Below are positions 1 to 12,667 of a stretch of 64,000 bases of DNA, in pieces. The DNA comes from Selaginella tamariscina (lineage: Eukaryota; Streptophyta; Lycopodiopsida; Selaginellales; Selaginellaceae). The DNA lies in NCBI GenBank assembly GCA_003024785.1, contig PUQB01000051.1, positions 579,430-643,429 on the forward strand. The letters run 5' to 3'. Position 1 is the first letter of the stretch. Each line of letters starts with the position of its first letter. The notes under the pieces were generated by a model. That model saw only the letters and a program-made list of their open reading frames with translations. It was not told the origin of the DNA and did not search any database. A program made the translations under genes and the position numbers.

Positions 1-2
1 TA

Positions 3-131
3 TGGTGTGCCAAGTGTAAAAATCCTAGGCATAATATGGATGAATGCAGACTAAAGTTGTCAAAATGTCAAATATGTGATAAAGAAGGACATTCGGCAAA
101 AGATTGTAAGTATTTCTTAATCAAAATGTGA
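3..131 (+). pseudogene. Ty3/gypsy gag fragment with two zinc knuckles
   Basis: Frame 3 reads without a stop from the window edge to TGA at 129-131. It shows two perfect CX2CX4HX4C zinc knuckles: CAKCKNPRHNMDEC and CQICDKEGHSAKDC. Such knuckles belong to the nucleocapsid part of retroelement Gag, where they bind the element's RNA. The reading continues after the stop as an R/N/Y-rich low-complexity stretch and is then cut by a 1.7 kb repeat at 293. Gag sequence resumes at about 1964. The 5' part of gag and any 5' LTR lie outside the window. Confidence 0.8.
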
Positions 132-292
132 CACATATGGAAAGAGAAAGGAGAAATGAAGGAAGGAAGGAAGATTGGTATGACATGCCACTTCCTATTA
201 GATGACCTCCTATTAACACATTTCCATTTCGTAATAGGAAGCTCTATTATGAAGTAGATACTGGAAATTGATAGGAAGGAAGAAATAAAAAC

Positions 293-1955
293 TGTCATAG
301 TTTTTACTATGACTCTTCTTTACTTTGGACATTTAATTGTTATTACCTACTGAACTATGTTGACAAGCTCTAGATTGTAGTAGAAAACAGGCCCACTTAT
401 TGCACTTGGGTATCTGGTGATGGTCCGGTTAGGTGTCATTAGGTATTTGTAGAAAATTCTAGGCGAAGCTAGAACTTACCTTCTAGAAAACTCTTACCCT
501 AGTTTTCCATGTCCCGGTTGGATTAATGGTTAATTTCGGTGAGTTCGGCATGTCGGATATGTTTAGAAATACCCTTAAGTGGGTTTAGGGGTGAATGGGT
601 CATTAATTAACTCACCAAGTATATTCCCTCGGAAATGAGATTCCGTGCCAGCCCATTTATGTAAACATGAAAACATAGGGCGGGGGGGGCTCTATCACAT
701 ATATTAAGTAGTACATGTAGGAGAGCTTCTGGGTTCATGACTGAGTTCGTTAATCTTCTATCGGTGCAAGCTTTAGCTTGTGTCGTTAAGGTACAACCTT
801 TTGTTGTGCTGCACTAGCTTCTAAATAACAGGGGTATGTCCCACCTTTGGGGTAGCCTACCCTTAACGTTAGCGAATCTATGACTAAAAAGTCTTGTCAG
901 AATGCACGTTCTAAGGGATAGAGCTTGAGGCATGTCTCCAACCTCCACCTCCACATCAAACTAGGTGTGGCACTCACAGCTAAGCAAGGCACATCTATGT
1001 CCTTGTTCAACTATGGGCGTGGGATCTTGTTTGATAGGTTTACATTATCTAGTTCCTGAGGGCTCACTGAAGGGTTCTAGAGTTGGCATTTAGGAGCCAC
1101 ATTTGTGGCATTTCTTGAATCTAAGGGCTATGACATGATAGCCCACATCATGGAATGAAGATATAACATTGGGCTAGACGTCACACGATACAACACTTGA
1201 GGCATGCCCGTTGAGGTTGTGTCATGGGTTTGTCGCCAAGGGGTTGGATACTCTAGCAAACAGGCATGTTCGTGCTCGCACTAGGGTGCTAAGCCTTGGG
1301 CATCTGCTTAAGGGAGGTTAGGTCTCATAACTAGGTGTGCTTTGACACCCTTGGCTAGGGGAGTGTTCTCCTTAGAAACCAGGGGTTGAACAACCTAAGC
1401 TTGTTAGAGGAGCCCTTTCGTGAGGCACTTGCAAGGTCATGTACTTAGGGTTATCCAAACCTAGCCTTAAGAAGTTTGCTTAGTAAAACACTTGTGTCCG
1501 CCTACAGCGCACACTCATGTCCTCACTAAGTACTAGCCCTAGGTCTAGGGTATGACTTGGCCACTCAAACCCTTAGGGGTTAGTCGTGGTTTAGGGTATC
1601 CCTTGCCAGCACAAAGGGGTTGTACTCCCGGATGAGGGTGATTCCTTAAGGGGTAAGTGACGATGCATTAGCTCTATCACATGGGTATGCATGAGACACA
1701 TATTCTTTGTGAGGTTAGGGCATGAGCCTGTCTAGGTCTACTAGGATCCTAAAGTTTATTTGGGATATTCTCTAGGGTTCAAGGGATGGTCATTATAGGG
1801 GACTTAGGGTAGGACTCTAAGTCTTCTGTTTAATTAGGCATCTGAGTCAGACTCTTGGGGTCATCTTGGAAGACTTAATGTTGCTCACACAGAGAATTAA
1901 CGCTGAAAGGCGACTTGGCAGCCACGTGTTAACCCTCTAAGTTAAAACTCTAACA
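293..1955 (+). repeat. ~1.66 kb TG...CA repeat, copy 1 (probable solo LTR)
   Basis: The repeat starts TGTCATAG and ends CTCTAACA, so it has the TG...CA ends of an LTR. The first bases form an 8-bp stem, 4-base loop hairpin (GTCATAGT-tttt-ACTATGAC). A second, diverged copy lies at 2610-4331. Both copies sit inside gag/pol sequence of a gypsy element. I see no matching 5-bp target duplication and no primer-binding site just after either copy, so I favour solo LTRs of another element over the gypsy element's own LTRs. Orientation is arbitrary. Confidence 0.65.
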
Positions 1956-1963
1956 TAAATTTT

Positions 1964-2230
1964 AAAAATAGAAGGGATGCTCCTTATATAAGAGAAAATG
2001 ATAAACTGTATGAAAGGAATCAAATTAATTATGTTCCACCTTACAAGCCTAATATGAGAAGGAATGAGACTTCCTATAGAGGACTAGAAAGGTCATATCT
2101 AAGAAAAGAAATATATAAAAATCAAAACGATTATAGACAAAGAGAAGTGCAAAGAAGGAATTCCATTAATCTTACTTGTTATATATGTGGGGAGAAAGGA
2201 CCTATTTATCTAAATTGTCCTAAGAATTAA
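1964..2230 (+). pseudogene. gag remnant with a third zinc knuckle
   Basis: An open frame rich in R, N, Y, K and E runs to TAA at 2228-2230 and ends in CYICGEKGPIYLNC, a CX2CX4HX4C knuckle whose histidine is replaced by tyrosine. It continues the gag sequence interrupted at 293. The same reading carries on after the stop towards 2330 as a basic segment. The lost histidine would probably abolish metal binding, in line with the decay of the rest of the element. Confidence 0.7.
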
Positions 2231-2609
2231 CCTTATACTTCAAACAATGTTCTTAAAAGACAAATTGGAGTTAGATTAATTGATGTGAAAGAGAGTAAGG
2301 TAGAAATCATTATGCCGTGAGAGCAATAACCTGTATAAAGAAAATAGAAATTAAAAACATGAGTATTTTACAGCAAAAGAAGGAAATTCTGTATATCCAT
2401 CACAGGATAATATACAAACATGAGAAAAGATGAACATTCATCTTCAAGAACGAGATCTCCCTGAGTATATCTTGGATGATGAAAAACAATCGACATATAT
2501 ACCTAAAGATCTAAAAATAACTAATTCTATATTAGGGAGGAATATTTAGGAGAAAAAAAAATTCCTATATATCCCTAGAAAATAGAGCATTCCTATGAAG
2601 CAGATTCAG

Positions 2610-4331
2610 TGTCATAGTTTTTACTATGACTCGACCCTTTACTTTGGAGGTTGATTGTTATTACCTACTGTACCATGTTGACAGACCCTAAATGTAGTGA
2701 GAAACAGCCCCGCTTAGTGCACTTAGGTGTTTAGGGGTAGTCCGGCCGGCTATCTTTAGATGTGGCGAGAAACTCTAAGTAAAGGTACTTACCTTTTAGA
2801 AAACCCACCCCTAATTTTGATGTCCTAGTAAGATGAGTTTGGCATGTTAAATAGGGTTAGGAACACCCCTAGGGTTGACCTAACCCTAGGGTTGCCCTAA
2901 CCCACGCCTCAAAACCCCTAACCCCCTTGGGTAGGGTTTAGGGGTAGGGGTTAGTGTGTAAACTCATCTCATTAACTAAGGGGCTGGCATTCCGTGCCAG
3001 CCCACTTACACATACAGGAAAAGAGGGGGGGGCTTTGTCACATAAATAAGGTAGAGTATGTAGAAGTGAGGGTTCCTAGGTTCATGACTGAGCTCGTTAC
3101 TCTTCTCCTGATGCAAGCTTTAACTTGTGTCGTCAAGGCACAACCCTCTGTTGTGCCACCCTAACTTCCAGATGACAGGGGTATGTCCCACTTTCGGGGT
3201 AGCTTACCCTTAACGTTGGCGAATCCATGCCTGGAAGGTTTTTTCGGAATGCACGTTTCAAGATGCAAAGGTTGAGGCTTGTCTCAAACCTTCTCTTCCA
3301 CGTCAAGCCAGGTATAGCACTCACGGTCAAGCAAGGCACATCCGTGTCCTTGTCCAACTGTGGGCGTGGGATCTTGTTTGACAGGTACATGTTACCTAGT
3401 TCCTGAGGGTTCATTGAGGGGTTCTAGAGTTGGCATTTAGGAGCCACATTTGTGGCACTTGGTGCAACTCTCGAATCTAAGGGCTATGGCATAATAGCCC
3501 ACATTGTGGAAGGCAGTGTCACATGGAGATGTGACATTGGGCTAGACATCACGCGATACAACGCCCGAGGCACGCCCTTTGGGGTTGTATCATGGGCTTG
3601 TCGCCAAGGGGTTGGATGCTCTGACAAACAAACATGCTTGTGCTCGTACTAGGGTGCTAAGCCTTGGGCATTTGCTCAAGGGAGGTTAGGTCTCGTAACT
3701 AGGTGTGCTTAGGCACACTTGGCTAGGGGAGTGTTCTCCTTGGAATCCAAGGGTTGAACAACCTAAGCTTGTTAGCAGGAACCTTTTCGTGAAGCACTCG
3801 TAAGGTCATGTACTTAGGGTTATCCAAACCTAGCCTTAGGGAGTTTGCTTAGTAGAACACTTGTGTTCGCTTACGGCGCACACTCATGTTCTCACTAAGT
3901 ATTAGCCCTAGGTCTAGGGTATGACTTGGCCACTCAAACCCTTAGGGTTTAGTCGTGGTTCATTGTTGCCATAAAGGGGTTGTACTCCCGAATGAGGGTG
4001 ATTCCTCAAGAGGGTAAGTGACGATGCCTTGGCTTTGTCACGGGGGTATGTGTGAGACACATCTCCTTTGTGGGGTTAAGGCATGAGCCTGTCTAAATCT
4101 ACTGAGACAGGATCCTAAAGTTTACTCGGGTTATCCTCTAGGGTTCAGGGGATGGTCATTCTAAGGGACTTAGGGTAGGACTCTAAGTCTTTTGTCTAAT
4201 TGGGCCCCTAAATCAGACTCTTAGGGTTATCTTGGAAGACTTAGCATTGCTCACACAAGGTGATGACACCGAATGGCCACTTGGTATCCACATGTTGCCA
4301 CGTGTTAGCCCTTCGGGTTAAAACTCTAACA
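2610..4331 (+). repeat. ~1.72 kb TG...CA repeat, copy 2 (probable solo LTR)
   Basis: This is the second copy of the 293-1955 repeat, with the same terminal hairpin and the same CTCTAACA end. It differs by many substitutions and small indels. It is flanked on both sides by variants of the sequence CATTCCTATGAAGYAGATTCAG (one before 2610, one near 4358-4378). That gives a local duplication of about 22 bp around the insertion, not a clean 5-bp target site duplication. Open frames at 3133-3414 and 3452-3652 inside it look incidental. Confidence 0.65.
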
Positions 4332-4611
4332 ATTCCTATGAAGCAAAAAATAAAGCATTCCTATGAAGTAGATTCAGGATGACGTGGCATAATTAATGGC
4401 TCAAAGTGCATTAAGCCAAAAAAACACAATCACGTTGGGACAATTAATACATATTGCCCCATATATTAAAAATCAAATTCTGTAAATGTTGAACATTGTT
4501 CCAAATCTTTACCTATGTTTACAGGACATGAGATTCACCAAGTAGAAAAGCATTATGAAAAAGAAGATGATTATGATGGGTATGTACTAAGTATCATAAG
4601 ATAAAAGGAGC

Positions 4612-7290
4612 ACTTATAAATGGAGGTTCATGAGTTAACTTTATTGAAGAATATGCTTGTAAAAAAATGGATTTAGAAATTTGCCCCATTAAGCCTGCTC
4701 CTTTTAATTTAAAAATGGCAAATCAAAGAAGTGTGAAGCCTGTAGGTACAATGAGAGGAGTGACTATATCCATAAAAGGTTTTAAGTATAAAGTGTCACT
4801 CATTGTCCTCCAAATGGAAGGAAAAGATATTATGTTATTAAGCAGACCTTGGTTGAAATTTGCAAAAGTTATATAAGATTAGGGAATAGGAAAGATGATG
4901 CTGGGAGAAGGAGAAGGAAAACAAGTGATTTATAATCATATAAAAAGGTATGTTAAAAAGGAAAATCGGCCTCTTGTTTTAAAAGGATATGACTAGTTTA
5001 ATGGGTTAGATGATCAGGAAGAAGTAAAATTTTTGAAAGCAAACCTAGATTATAAGAAAAGTTTTATAAAGCAATCCCTTATGAGATTAATTTACAGGAA
5101 AAGCCTATAGAGTACACATATGTGTATACCATAAAACCTTTAGAGCAAGTGAATATAGGCACAAAAAACGAGCCTAAAATCTTATTCATAACTTAGGAAA
5201 TAAATAAAGAGTTCCGGGAAAAAGAATTGAATTCACTTCAAAAGTATTTGGATGTTTTTGCCTAGTCATATAAAGATCTTAAAGACATACTTTTTAAATT
5301 GTGTACACACTATAAACTGTTACTAGGATGTGAACATGTAAAACAAAGAGCATACATGATGAATCCTAATCATGCACAGCTTGTTAAGGAGGAGATAGAT
5401 AAGTTGTTAAATGTTGGTTTTATTTATCCTAATAAGGTGCACAATGGTTATCACCACTTATGATAGTTCCTAAAAAGGATGGAAAATTGAGAATATGTAT
5501 AAATTATAAGAAATATATGATGTCACCTATCCCGTTTACAAAGGAATGTTGAATAGTGTGGCTAGACATGAAATGTATTTTTTTATGAATGGATTCTCAA
5601 GATATAACCATATTCTAATGACTCTTGAGGATCAACATAAAATAGCTTTTATAAGCCCATGGGGTGCATATGTATATAAAGTTATACCATTTGACCTTTT
5701 TAATGCACTTTTTATTTTTCAAAGGATTATAATAGACACTTTCCAAGAATATTTATTAAATTTTATGAAAGTTTTTATGGATGATTTTAGTGTCTACAAT
5801 AATAAGGAAAATCATCTTTACTGTTTAGAAAGATGTTTTCAAAAGTGTAAGTAACATTAGGTTGCTCTAAATCCTGAGAAATGTATTTTTTTTGTGAAAT
5901 CATGAGTTCTCTTAGGACATGTGGTATATAAAGAGGGAATCCTAGTTAAAGTTATACTTATGTTACAACCATCGCAGGATTTAAAAGAATTAAGACGGTT
6001 TTAAGAAAAATTGGCTATCACAGAAAATTTATTAAGGATTATACTTGAATAGCCAACCCTTTAACTGACCTTTAAAGGCAGGCATTTAGACTCTTATATG
6101 CCAGAAAGCCTTTGATAAATTAAGGAAATCCTTGGTGATAGCACTTATATTAATAAATCCTAAATGGGATAGAGAATTTCATATGCAGGTAGATGCTTTA
6201 GATATTGCGATAGGAGCTATCCTTATATAGACACAAGAAGATGGAAAGAATTATCCAACTTGCATAATAGATAGGATCATCCTTTTATGCATAATAGATA
6301 AAGTTGGACAAGTTGATAATTTAAAAGATATGGTTGTTTTTTAGGTAGTAATTGTGCTTTTCTATATATTTCCAACAGAAGTAAATTATCCTTTAAAACA
6401 ATTACTACCTAAAAAACAACCATATCTTTTAAATATGACCCTACCACTTGAATCTTTTCAAAGGTGCGAAATGGATTTTATAAGACCCATAAATCCTATG
6501 AGTATAAAAAGGAATCAATATATTTTAGTACTCATGGATTATATGACTAAATAGGTGAAAGCAGAACCTATAAGGAAAACTGATGTTTATAATACAGCTC
6601 GTGCTATATATAACATGCTTATAGTGTGCTATGGAATTCCTAAGGAGATAATAAGTGATAAAGAAAAACATTTTATCAATGAAACAATTCAAACACTTGT
6701 GGAAGAGTTTGTTATAAAACATAAGAAATTTACACCTTGTTATCCTTAAGAAAATGGACAAGTTGAATCCACAAATAATCTTAAAAATGTATTAAGAAAA
6801 GTAATTCAGGAAAATGAAAAAAATTAAAATAAAAAACTTTCTAAAGTCTTATGGACTTATAAGACAGCTTATAAAGTTGTAACATGAATAATGCCTTTTA
6901 AATTAATTTATGGATTTGAGGCAATAACTCATGTTGAGTATATTATGCCATCTTTAAAGATTGTTGTTAAACACAATTTAGGTGAGTAGGAATCCTTGCA
7001 TAGTAGGTTGCATGAATAAAATAAGATAAGATTACATGCTTTATGGACTGTATAAGCAATTCAGAAAGAAGGAAAGCTTAGTATAATAAAAAAAGGAAGA
7101 AGCATGATATATACAAGAGGGAGATTTGATCTTGTGTGGTATAGAGAAAGTGTTGATAAATCACATGACAAATTAAGGATGAAATGGCTAAGTCCATTTA
7201 AAGTTAAGGAGAAGTGAAGGAGTGGTGAGTGTAGAAACCCTAAAAGGAGATGTGATGCAGGAAAGGGTTAATATAAATAAATTGAGGAAG
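4612..7290 (+). mobile_element. Decayed Ty3/gypsy pol: protease, RT, RNase H, integrase
   Basis: Order PR-RT-RH-IN is the Ty3/gypsy order. A retropepsin remnant spans about 4612-4876; its active-site triplet region reads NGGS where DGGS is expected, so the catalytic aspartate is lost. RT spans about 5330-5854 and keeps its catalytic FMDD at 5774-5785. RNase H remnants lie near 6170-6260. Integrase spans about 6440-6830 and retains D (6474), D (6657) and E (6765). The integrase C-terminus ends near 7290. Many in-frame stops and shifts break the frame. Several stops sit exactly where the family has W, Q or R, as expected from C-to-T decay. It cannot encode a working polyprotein. Confidence 0.9.
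6319..6434. repeat. 37-bp perfect inverted repeat inside pol
   Basis: Arms 6319-6355 and 6398-6434 are exact reverse complements separated by a 42-base spacer. The right arm corresponds to pol sequence upstream of the integrase core. The left arm looks like a copied, inverted piece inserted between the RNase H and integrase remnants. Confidence 0.85.
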
Positions 7291-7346
7291 TATAAAATGC
7301 CATATATAGACATTGAGATATATTCCATTAGAATATTCTTTTACAC

Positions 7347-8133
7347 TTGGAAATCTATGCAAAACCTAGATCTAAGGTTTCTATTCCTGTTTATAGTGGC
7401 TATAACAAGAGGAAAGAACAGATTGGTGGTGCTGATCTTTGCACTCTCATTAGAGAGGTATGCCAATATTTTGGCTCAAGTAAATCTGGATGTACTATAA
7501 TGCTACCACTTCATTATGATGGTGTACAACTTGGTAGGAGACAATTTTATGGCATATGTAGAGGGCAGGAGAATGACATTGATAAGGAGGTAATTGCTGA
7601 GGTGTTTCAATTGCTGTTGGAAAGGGGGGAGCTAGAGATTGACAAAAAGAACTTGGATCTATATTTGAAGAAGGGTCAATAGTACAATAGCAAGTTTGGC
7701 TTGCGTTTGATAGATCTAGAGGAGGAAGTGGAGCTCCTAATCAACTTCCTCGTGAACTTGTTTGAGTTTTGTCTGTCTTCGACCACAACATCAAAGACAA
7801 TGATGTCTTTATATGAGGTATTGAAGGAAGGAAGACTCACAAGAGTGGCGAGGTATCTCCTCAGGAAACTAGGAGAGTATATTTTCACTATGCAAGAGAA
7901 GGAGAAGGAGCGGAAAGAGACTCCAATGATTGCACTAGCGTGGGTGCAGTAGCTTGTGAATCATGTCGTGGAGTTTGGAGAGGAAGTAGATGAGGTGGAG
8001 TATGCCAATAAGCTGCAGAAGGTGCTTACCCCACAAGAAAAGTTGGAAAAGAAGGCTCAAGAAGGGAAGCAATAGGAAAGTGCCACAAGATGGAGAAGGC
8101 ACCACCAGCAAAGAAGCAAAAGACTGCTCAAGT
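7347..8133 (+). pseudogene. Decayed ORF of unknown function, basic/coiled
   Basis: One frame stays readable from 7347 to about 8133, broken only by three TAG codons (7680, 7950, 8073). All three could derive from CAG or TGG by a single transition. The product would be charged and helical, with E/K-rich stretches after residue 110. In a neighbouring frame the reading goes on past 8100 with lysine/arginine clusters resembling nuclear localisation signals. It follows directly on the gypsy integrase end, so it may be an extra ORF of that element or of another transposon. I recognise no domain. Opposite-strand frames over 7676-8620 appear to be shadows. Confidence 0.4.
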
Positions 8134-10420
8134 GATGCCCATGAGGATGTCAGCGCGTAAAAGAAAGAAGAAGCCCATGGTGGAAAGTATCTAGTTGGAT
8201 GACGAGGATTTAGGTGGTACATGAGAAGAGGAGGAAGAGCAGACCAGACAAGCTTTGTCTGTAGGACCAAGGGGCCACAAAAGGAAACGTGGAGTCTGAT
8301 GCAGAAAATGTTGGAGGAAGTGGTACAAAAGACAATAGAGAAGCCACATGAACAAGTACCAATAAGACAGGATGGTAAGTCACTAGAACAACTACGACAG
8401 AAACCGCAGAAATAGCAAATGGAGCAGTCGCACAAAAGACTACATGAGGTGTAGGACATAAAGGAGACAACATCGAAGGCACATAAACTGCAAGAGAAGC
8501 TGCCAAAGACACCCTTGGAGAAGTCAGTTGAGCAAACATCGGAAAAGGTATCCCCACGATTAGAGAATCAAGAGAGTAGGATTTTTGAGGATATTCTTCT
8601 AGAAATTGTTTTAGGAGCACTACAGCTTTGTTGTAGTTACCTATTATTGGGCATGCTCATTCCTCAACAGATGTGATGGGGCGGGTCTCATCAACACAAC
8701 AGCCATGGTTTAATCGGAGAGTTGCAGGGTACTCAACCCAAAGAAGAGGTATGTATGCACATGGAGGGTATCCTACACATTAGGTAGGTGTGGCAGCAAT
8801 CCAATGTTATGAGTCCGAAGCAAAGAAAATTTCAATGGAGTACATGGAACTTGGAATGTCCACAGAGAGTGGCAAACGTCAGAAACCTTTCTGACAGGAA
8901 GAGGTGCAAGGGGAGGTTGAACTTCAGCTGGTGTAGGTTTTGTCTCAGATACAGTAAGAGATACTAGATAAATCTACTAAGGTGAGTTCAGCTTTACAGG
9001 ATGTGCCATAGTTAGCTTCGTACAACTAGTTTGTGAACATGGGGTACACGGTGAAGGACATGGCAGAAATTAGGAGGCTAATTGCAGAAGTAGTTGAGGC
9101 GATGATAATGCCAAAGATCAACATCATAAGGAAGGCATAGGATAGATGCAGTGAGGATACTGTAAGATTCAAGGTGGGGAATAGTGTTAAAAGACCAAAA
9201 ACAAGCATGTAAGAATCACATATATTGAACTTTCCTATGGTGAAGGAAAGCTCATAGGAAAGAAGCAATAGAAGAAATCCTATGGGCACAAGAAAAATCC
9301 TACGATGATAAGAAAAATCCTATGATGATAAGAAAAATCCTATGACAGTAGGAAAGATTCTACGCAGGCAGAAAACAAATGGTTATGACAACTAGAGCAT
9401 GACAAGATTCAGTTAAGGCAAGAAAGGAGGGCAAGTGAGGGCAGGAATGAGGCTATGAAGGCTATGGAGAGCTATGGAGAACAATGCATGAGAGAGAAAG
9501 AATCTATAAGAGAGAAGTCTCCACACTTGCTATCTATTGTAACCATTTAGTAATGCAAGTGCATGATTATTATATATGATATATATTAATATATATTGAA
9601 TATATTATTGTCCTATGAGCAAGATATCCTGTAAATGCTATAACATGGCAATGACCAAAGAAAAATCCTATTCTTGACCTTAGAGACGAAATAAGATATA
9701 TATAGAGCTATCCATAATGAAATCCCGTAACCTTTAATTGGGAAACTTTTCTTACGTTGTGAACAGTGATTTCTACATGTAGGAAAGTTTACCCATGTTA
9801 ACAATGCCACAGAGAGAAAAGGGTTGAGGAAGTAGACTAATCAGTTGGACATATCTCTATTTTGGATTTTATGGATAGAATGAGGTAAAAGTTGAAAGTT
9901 CTTGATACAAAGTGGGATGAAGATGCTATTGAATTAAACCTATGATGCTCATTATATTCTACTACATCACAACACTAAGAACTACCATAGATATTGCAGC
10001 TTCTCCCATTTCATTATTTGGTGGTGCATTATCCATGACAACTTGGGGCTATACCCTTGCCTATGACACTGGCCACAATGTCCTTGTTTTGTTTTTGCAA
10101 GTGTACAATTCATTAATGAGGAAAGACATTTCTAATCAACATAGCAACACTTACAAATAATGTGGATATGGTAGATGTATTGATAGCTGCTGCAATGACT
10201 TTTTTATTCAATGTCATGTACTTTATTTAGTTTCATCTTTTCATCTCACTGAGGAAGTCTTCCTTGGGAACCACCGTATGTGCTTACTTGTAATGGATTC
10301 TTGTGTTTGGACAAGTTGCAAGCAGTTGGTTTTGAATAAATTATAAGTAGTTGTGTGTGTGGTCGGAGTTAAGGAATAAATACCTTAATAAGAGCAACCA
10401 TAATTAATAATGAATTCTCA
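8134..10420. other. Gene-poor region with transposon-like debris
   Basis: I see no gene I can support here. The sequence near 8134-9000 continues the charged, broken reading of the preceding ORF. Around 9285-9365 a 19-20 bp motif (AAGAAAAATCCTATGATGAT and variants) occurs four times in tandem. A short open frame at 9942-10160 has no recognisable features. Confidence 0.5.
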
Positions 10421-10429
10421 CTTCGTGAA

Positions 10430-11040
10430 CCTGGAGTCTCACTTCATGGGCTTGAGGGATTATTTCGTAGAATAAGAGGCTTACTTCATATGTATGGCAA
10501 ATCACTTTGAGTTCAAAGGAACTCACTTTGTGGGCTTAGAGTCTCACTTTGTGGACTTCATGGGCTTGACTGATCACTTTGTGGAATAGGAGACTCACTT
10601 CGTAGGCATGGTGGATCGCTTCATGGGCTAGGAGACTAACTTTGTAGGCATGGTGGATCACTTTGTAATGCATTAATCTCACTTTGTTGTGCATTAGTTT
10701 CACTTTGTTGTGCATTAATCTCACTTTATTGTGCATTAGTTTCACTTCGTAATGTAAGAATTTCACTTTGTAATGCAAGAGTCTCACTTTATAGTGTAAG
10801 AGTCTCACTTTGTAGGTTTGTTGCCTCACTTCGTGAGTTAACATATCACTTTATTGGCTTCTTGTCTCACTCTTACAAAATGAGCCCCATTTTGAGGTTC
10901 ACTTCATTGTCCTTAGGGCCTCATTTCGTGGTCTTGTAGTCTCACTTTATAATCTTTTAGTCTCACTTCATAGTGTTCTGGCATCACTTCGTGATTATTG
11001 AACATCACTTCATGATTTTCGAACTTCACTTCGTAAGGTA
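10430..11040. repeat. Degenerate minisatellite with TCACTT(T/C)GTG core
   Basis: About 600 bp made of irregular 20-40 bp units, each with a core like CTCACTTTGTGG or CTCACTTCGTAG. A cleaner sub-block at 10665-10815 repeats GTGCATTAGTTTCACTTTGTT-type units about every 29 bp. The minus-strand open frame 10536-10844, which reads as a repeated 9-10 residue motif, is a by-product of the repeat. Confidence 0.8.
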
Positions 11041-12513
11041 ACAATATTAATTGATGTAGTGAGTTCCCATTAATTAGCCTTAATTTTTCATAAATTTTAA
11101 CTAATATAATACATTGGTTTGTACAAAAAGTATGATTTCTTCGTTAGTCTAAATAATTTGCATTGTGAAACTGCTCTTCATGGTGATTCCGAGTTACTCT
11201 TCTGTATTTTGTTTTGATATCCACTAAAAACATAATTTTTAATCATAATTACAATAAAAAACAAATTTCTCACTGAAATTAGGTGATCAATTTTGGTTTA
11301 GTAATTAACATTATTGCTGATTTTCTATATTATCTAGATCCCATTCTATAACATGTTAAAGGCAATATGTCATCTTACGCAATTGATATTGGTGGATCCA
11401 TTCTTGATCATGAGCATTACGACCTACAATCCTAGCCTCTTCTCTTACCCTTTGCAATACCCTTCCATAATCAAACATGGTTTCATCAAGCTGCCAAACT
11501 TGATACAACTAAACCAGTCTCAGAATAATATAGTTTTTGGTTGCTACAAGGCCAATGTGCAACCATGTATAATTATGCACTATATATATGCATGTGGCAC
11601 ATTTGTTGTTAATTAACAATAAAGGAACCAAGTATGTAATATGATATGAGTGTTAACAACTAAGCTGGTAATTACCCACTTCTATGAATCCATATTGGAC
11701 AATCTTCATGTGCCGACATCCCCATCACATCTTGGCTCTAAAGTGATATTTGATGGAAGATTTACAACCAATACACACTTTTCAGACATGATGCTTTGTG
11801 AAGGAGGATGATTCATTGCATTTGAATACACAATTGTGTCCTCCCCAATCAACTACAACTCATCCAAACTCCTGTATTGATGAATGAAGTGCTTGAGATG
11901 AGCAACCTCTTACATTACTCTTTTTATCCTTAATGATAAATTCTTCTTTCATCTTCTATATCTCTTTATTATGCTCTTTGTTTGACCGCTCCCACTCCTC
12001 CAACATTGCAATCTTTTCTCATAAATCATTTATGCTTACTGAATTGATAGCTTCTAACATTGCTTTCAACTCATCTGTCATGATAGTGATTGTTAGGAAC
12101 TCATTGTTTGAATCCATATCATGCATTTTCTTTGTTTTACATTTTCTCCATGAAGATGCACTAGTTCCAACTAAAGTTGTGAATAAGGAGTTTGAAAGTA
12201 AGACCTTTGGCAATATATAAGAACAGAGGTTATCTACGAGCTTTGGTGCAAAGGCATGTTTGGACTCAAGAAATGAAAGTACACAATTGGGATGTTAGCA
12301 TCTAACTATATAAATAGGTGTATGCCGATTACTCAAGGTTCATTACAACAGTGACTGCAATTCTCTCATCACATATCCATAACTTGTCATTATCACCTCT
12401 ACTACTTCGACACCAACCCCTTTCTCTAGAGTTATTAGGATTGCACATGAAAGATAATTATACATTATAGCCACCAATTATCATACCTATAGGCTAGAAT
12501 TCCTTTGGATATT
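11041..12513. other. Intergenic, no supported gene
   Basis: AT-rich sequence with short random open frames (for example 11353-11616 and 11933-12220). None shows domains, splice sites or family motifs. Confidence 0.5.
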
Positions 12514-12667
12514 CAATTTTTTAACGTTTAGTTCCATCTTGAAGAATTAATAGAAAATAAGGATTAATTTTTTAATGTTTAGTTCTATCTTGAAGAATCG
12601 ATAGAAGCTAAGGATCAATTTTTTAATGTTTAGTTCCATCTTGAAGAATCGATAGAAACTAAAGATC
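12514..12667. repeat. 51-bp unit repeated three times
   Basis: Three head-to-tail copies beginning near 12514, 12565 and 12616 share the core TTAGTTCCATCTTGAAGAAT and differ by a few substitutions. Confidence 0.85.

Noticed and set aside
3133..3652. ORFs within the second 1.7 kb repeat
   Set aside because: The matching positions in copy 1 do not keep these frames, and no protein motif is seen.
7676..8620. Large minus-strand ORFs (174 and 136 codons), Cys/Ser/Leu-rich
   Set aside because: They lie opposite the charged plus-strand frame. Their composition is what the complement of a Lys/Glu-rich coding sequence gives, so they are shadows.
10536..10844. 102-codon minus-strand ORF with repeated residues
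   Set aside because: It is a direct reading of the TCACTT minisatellite and has no independent coding signal.
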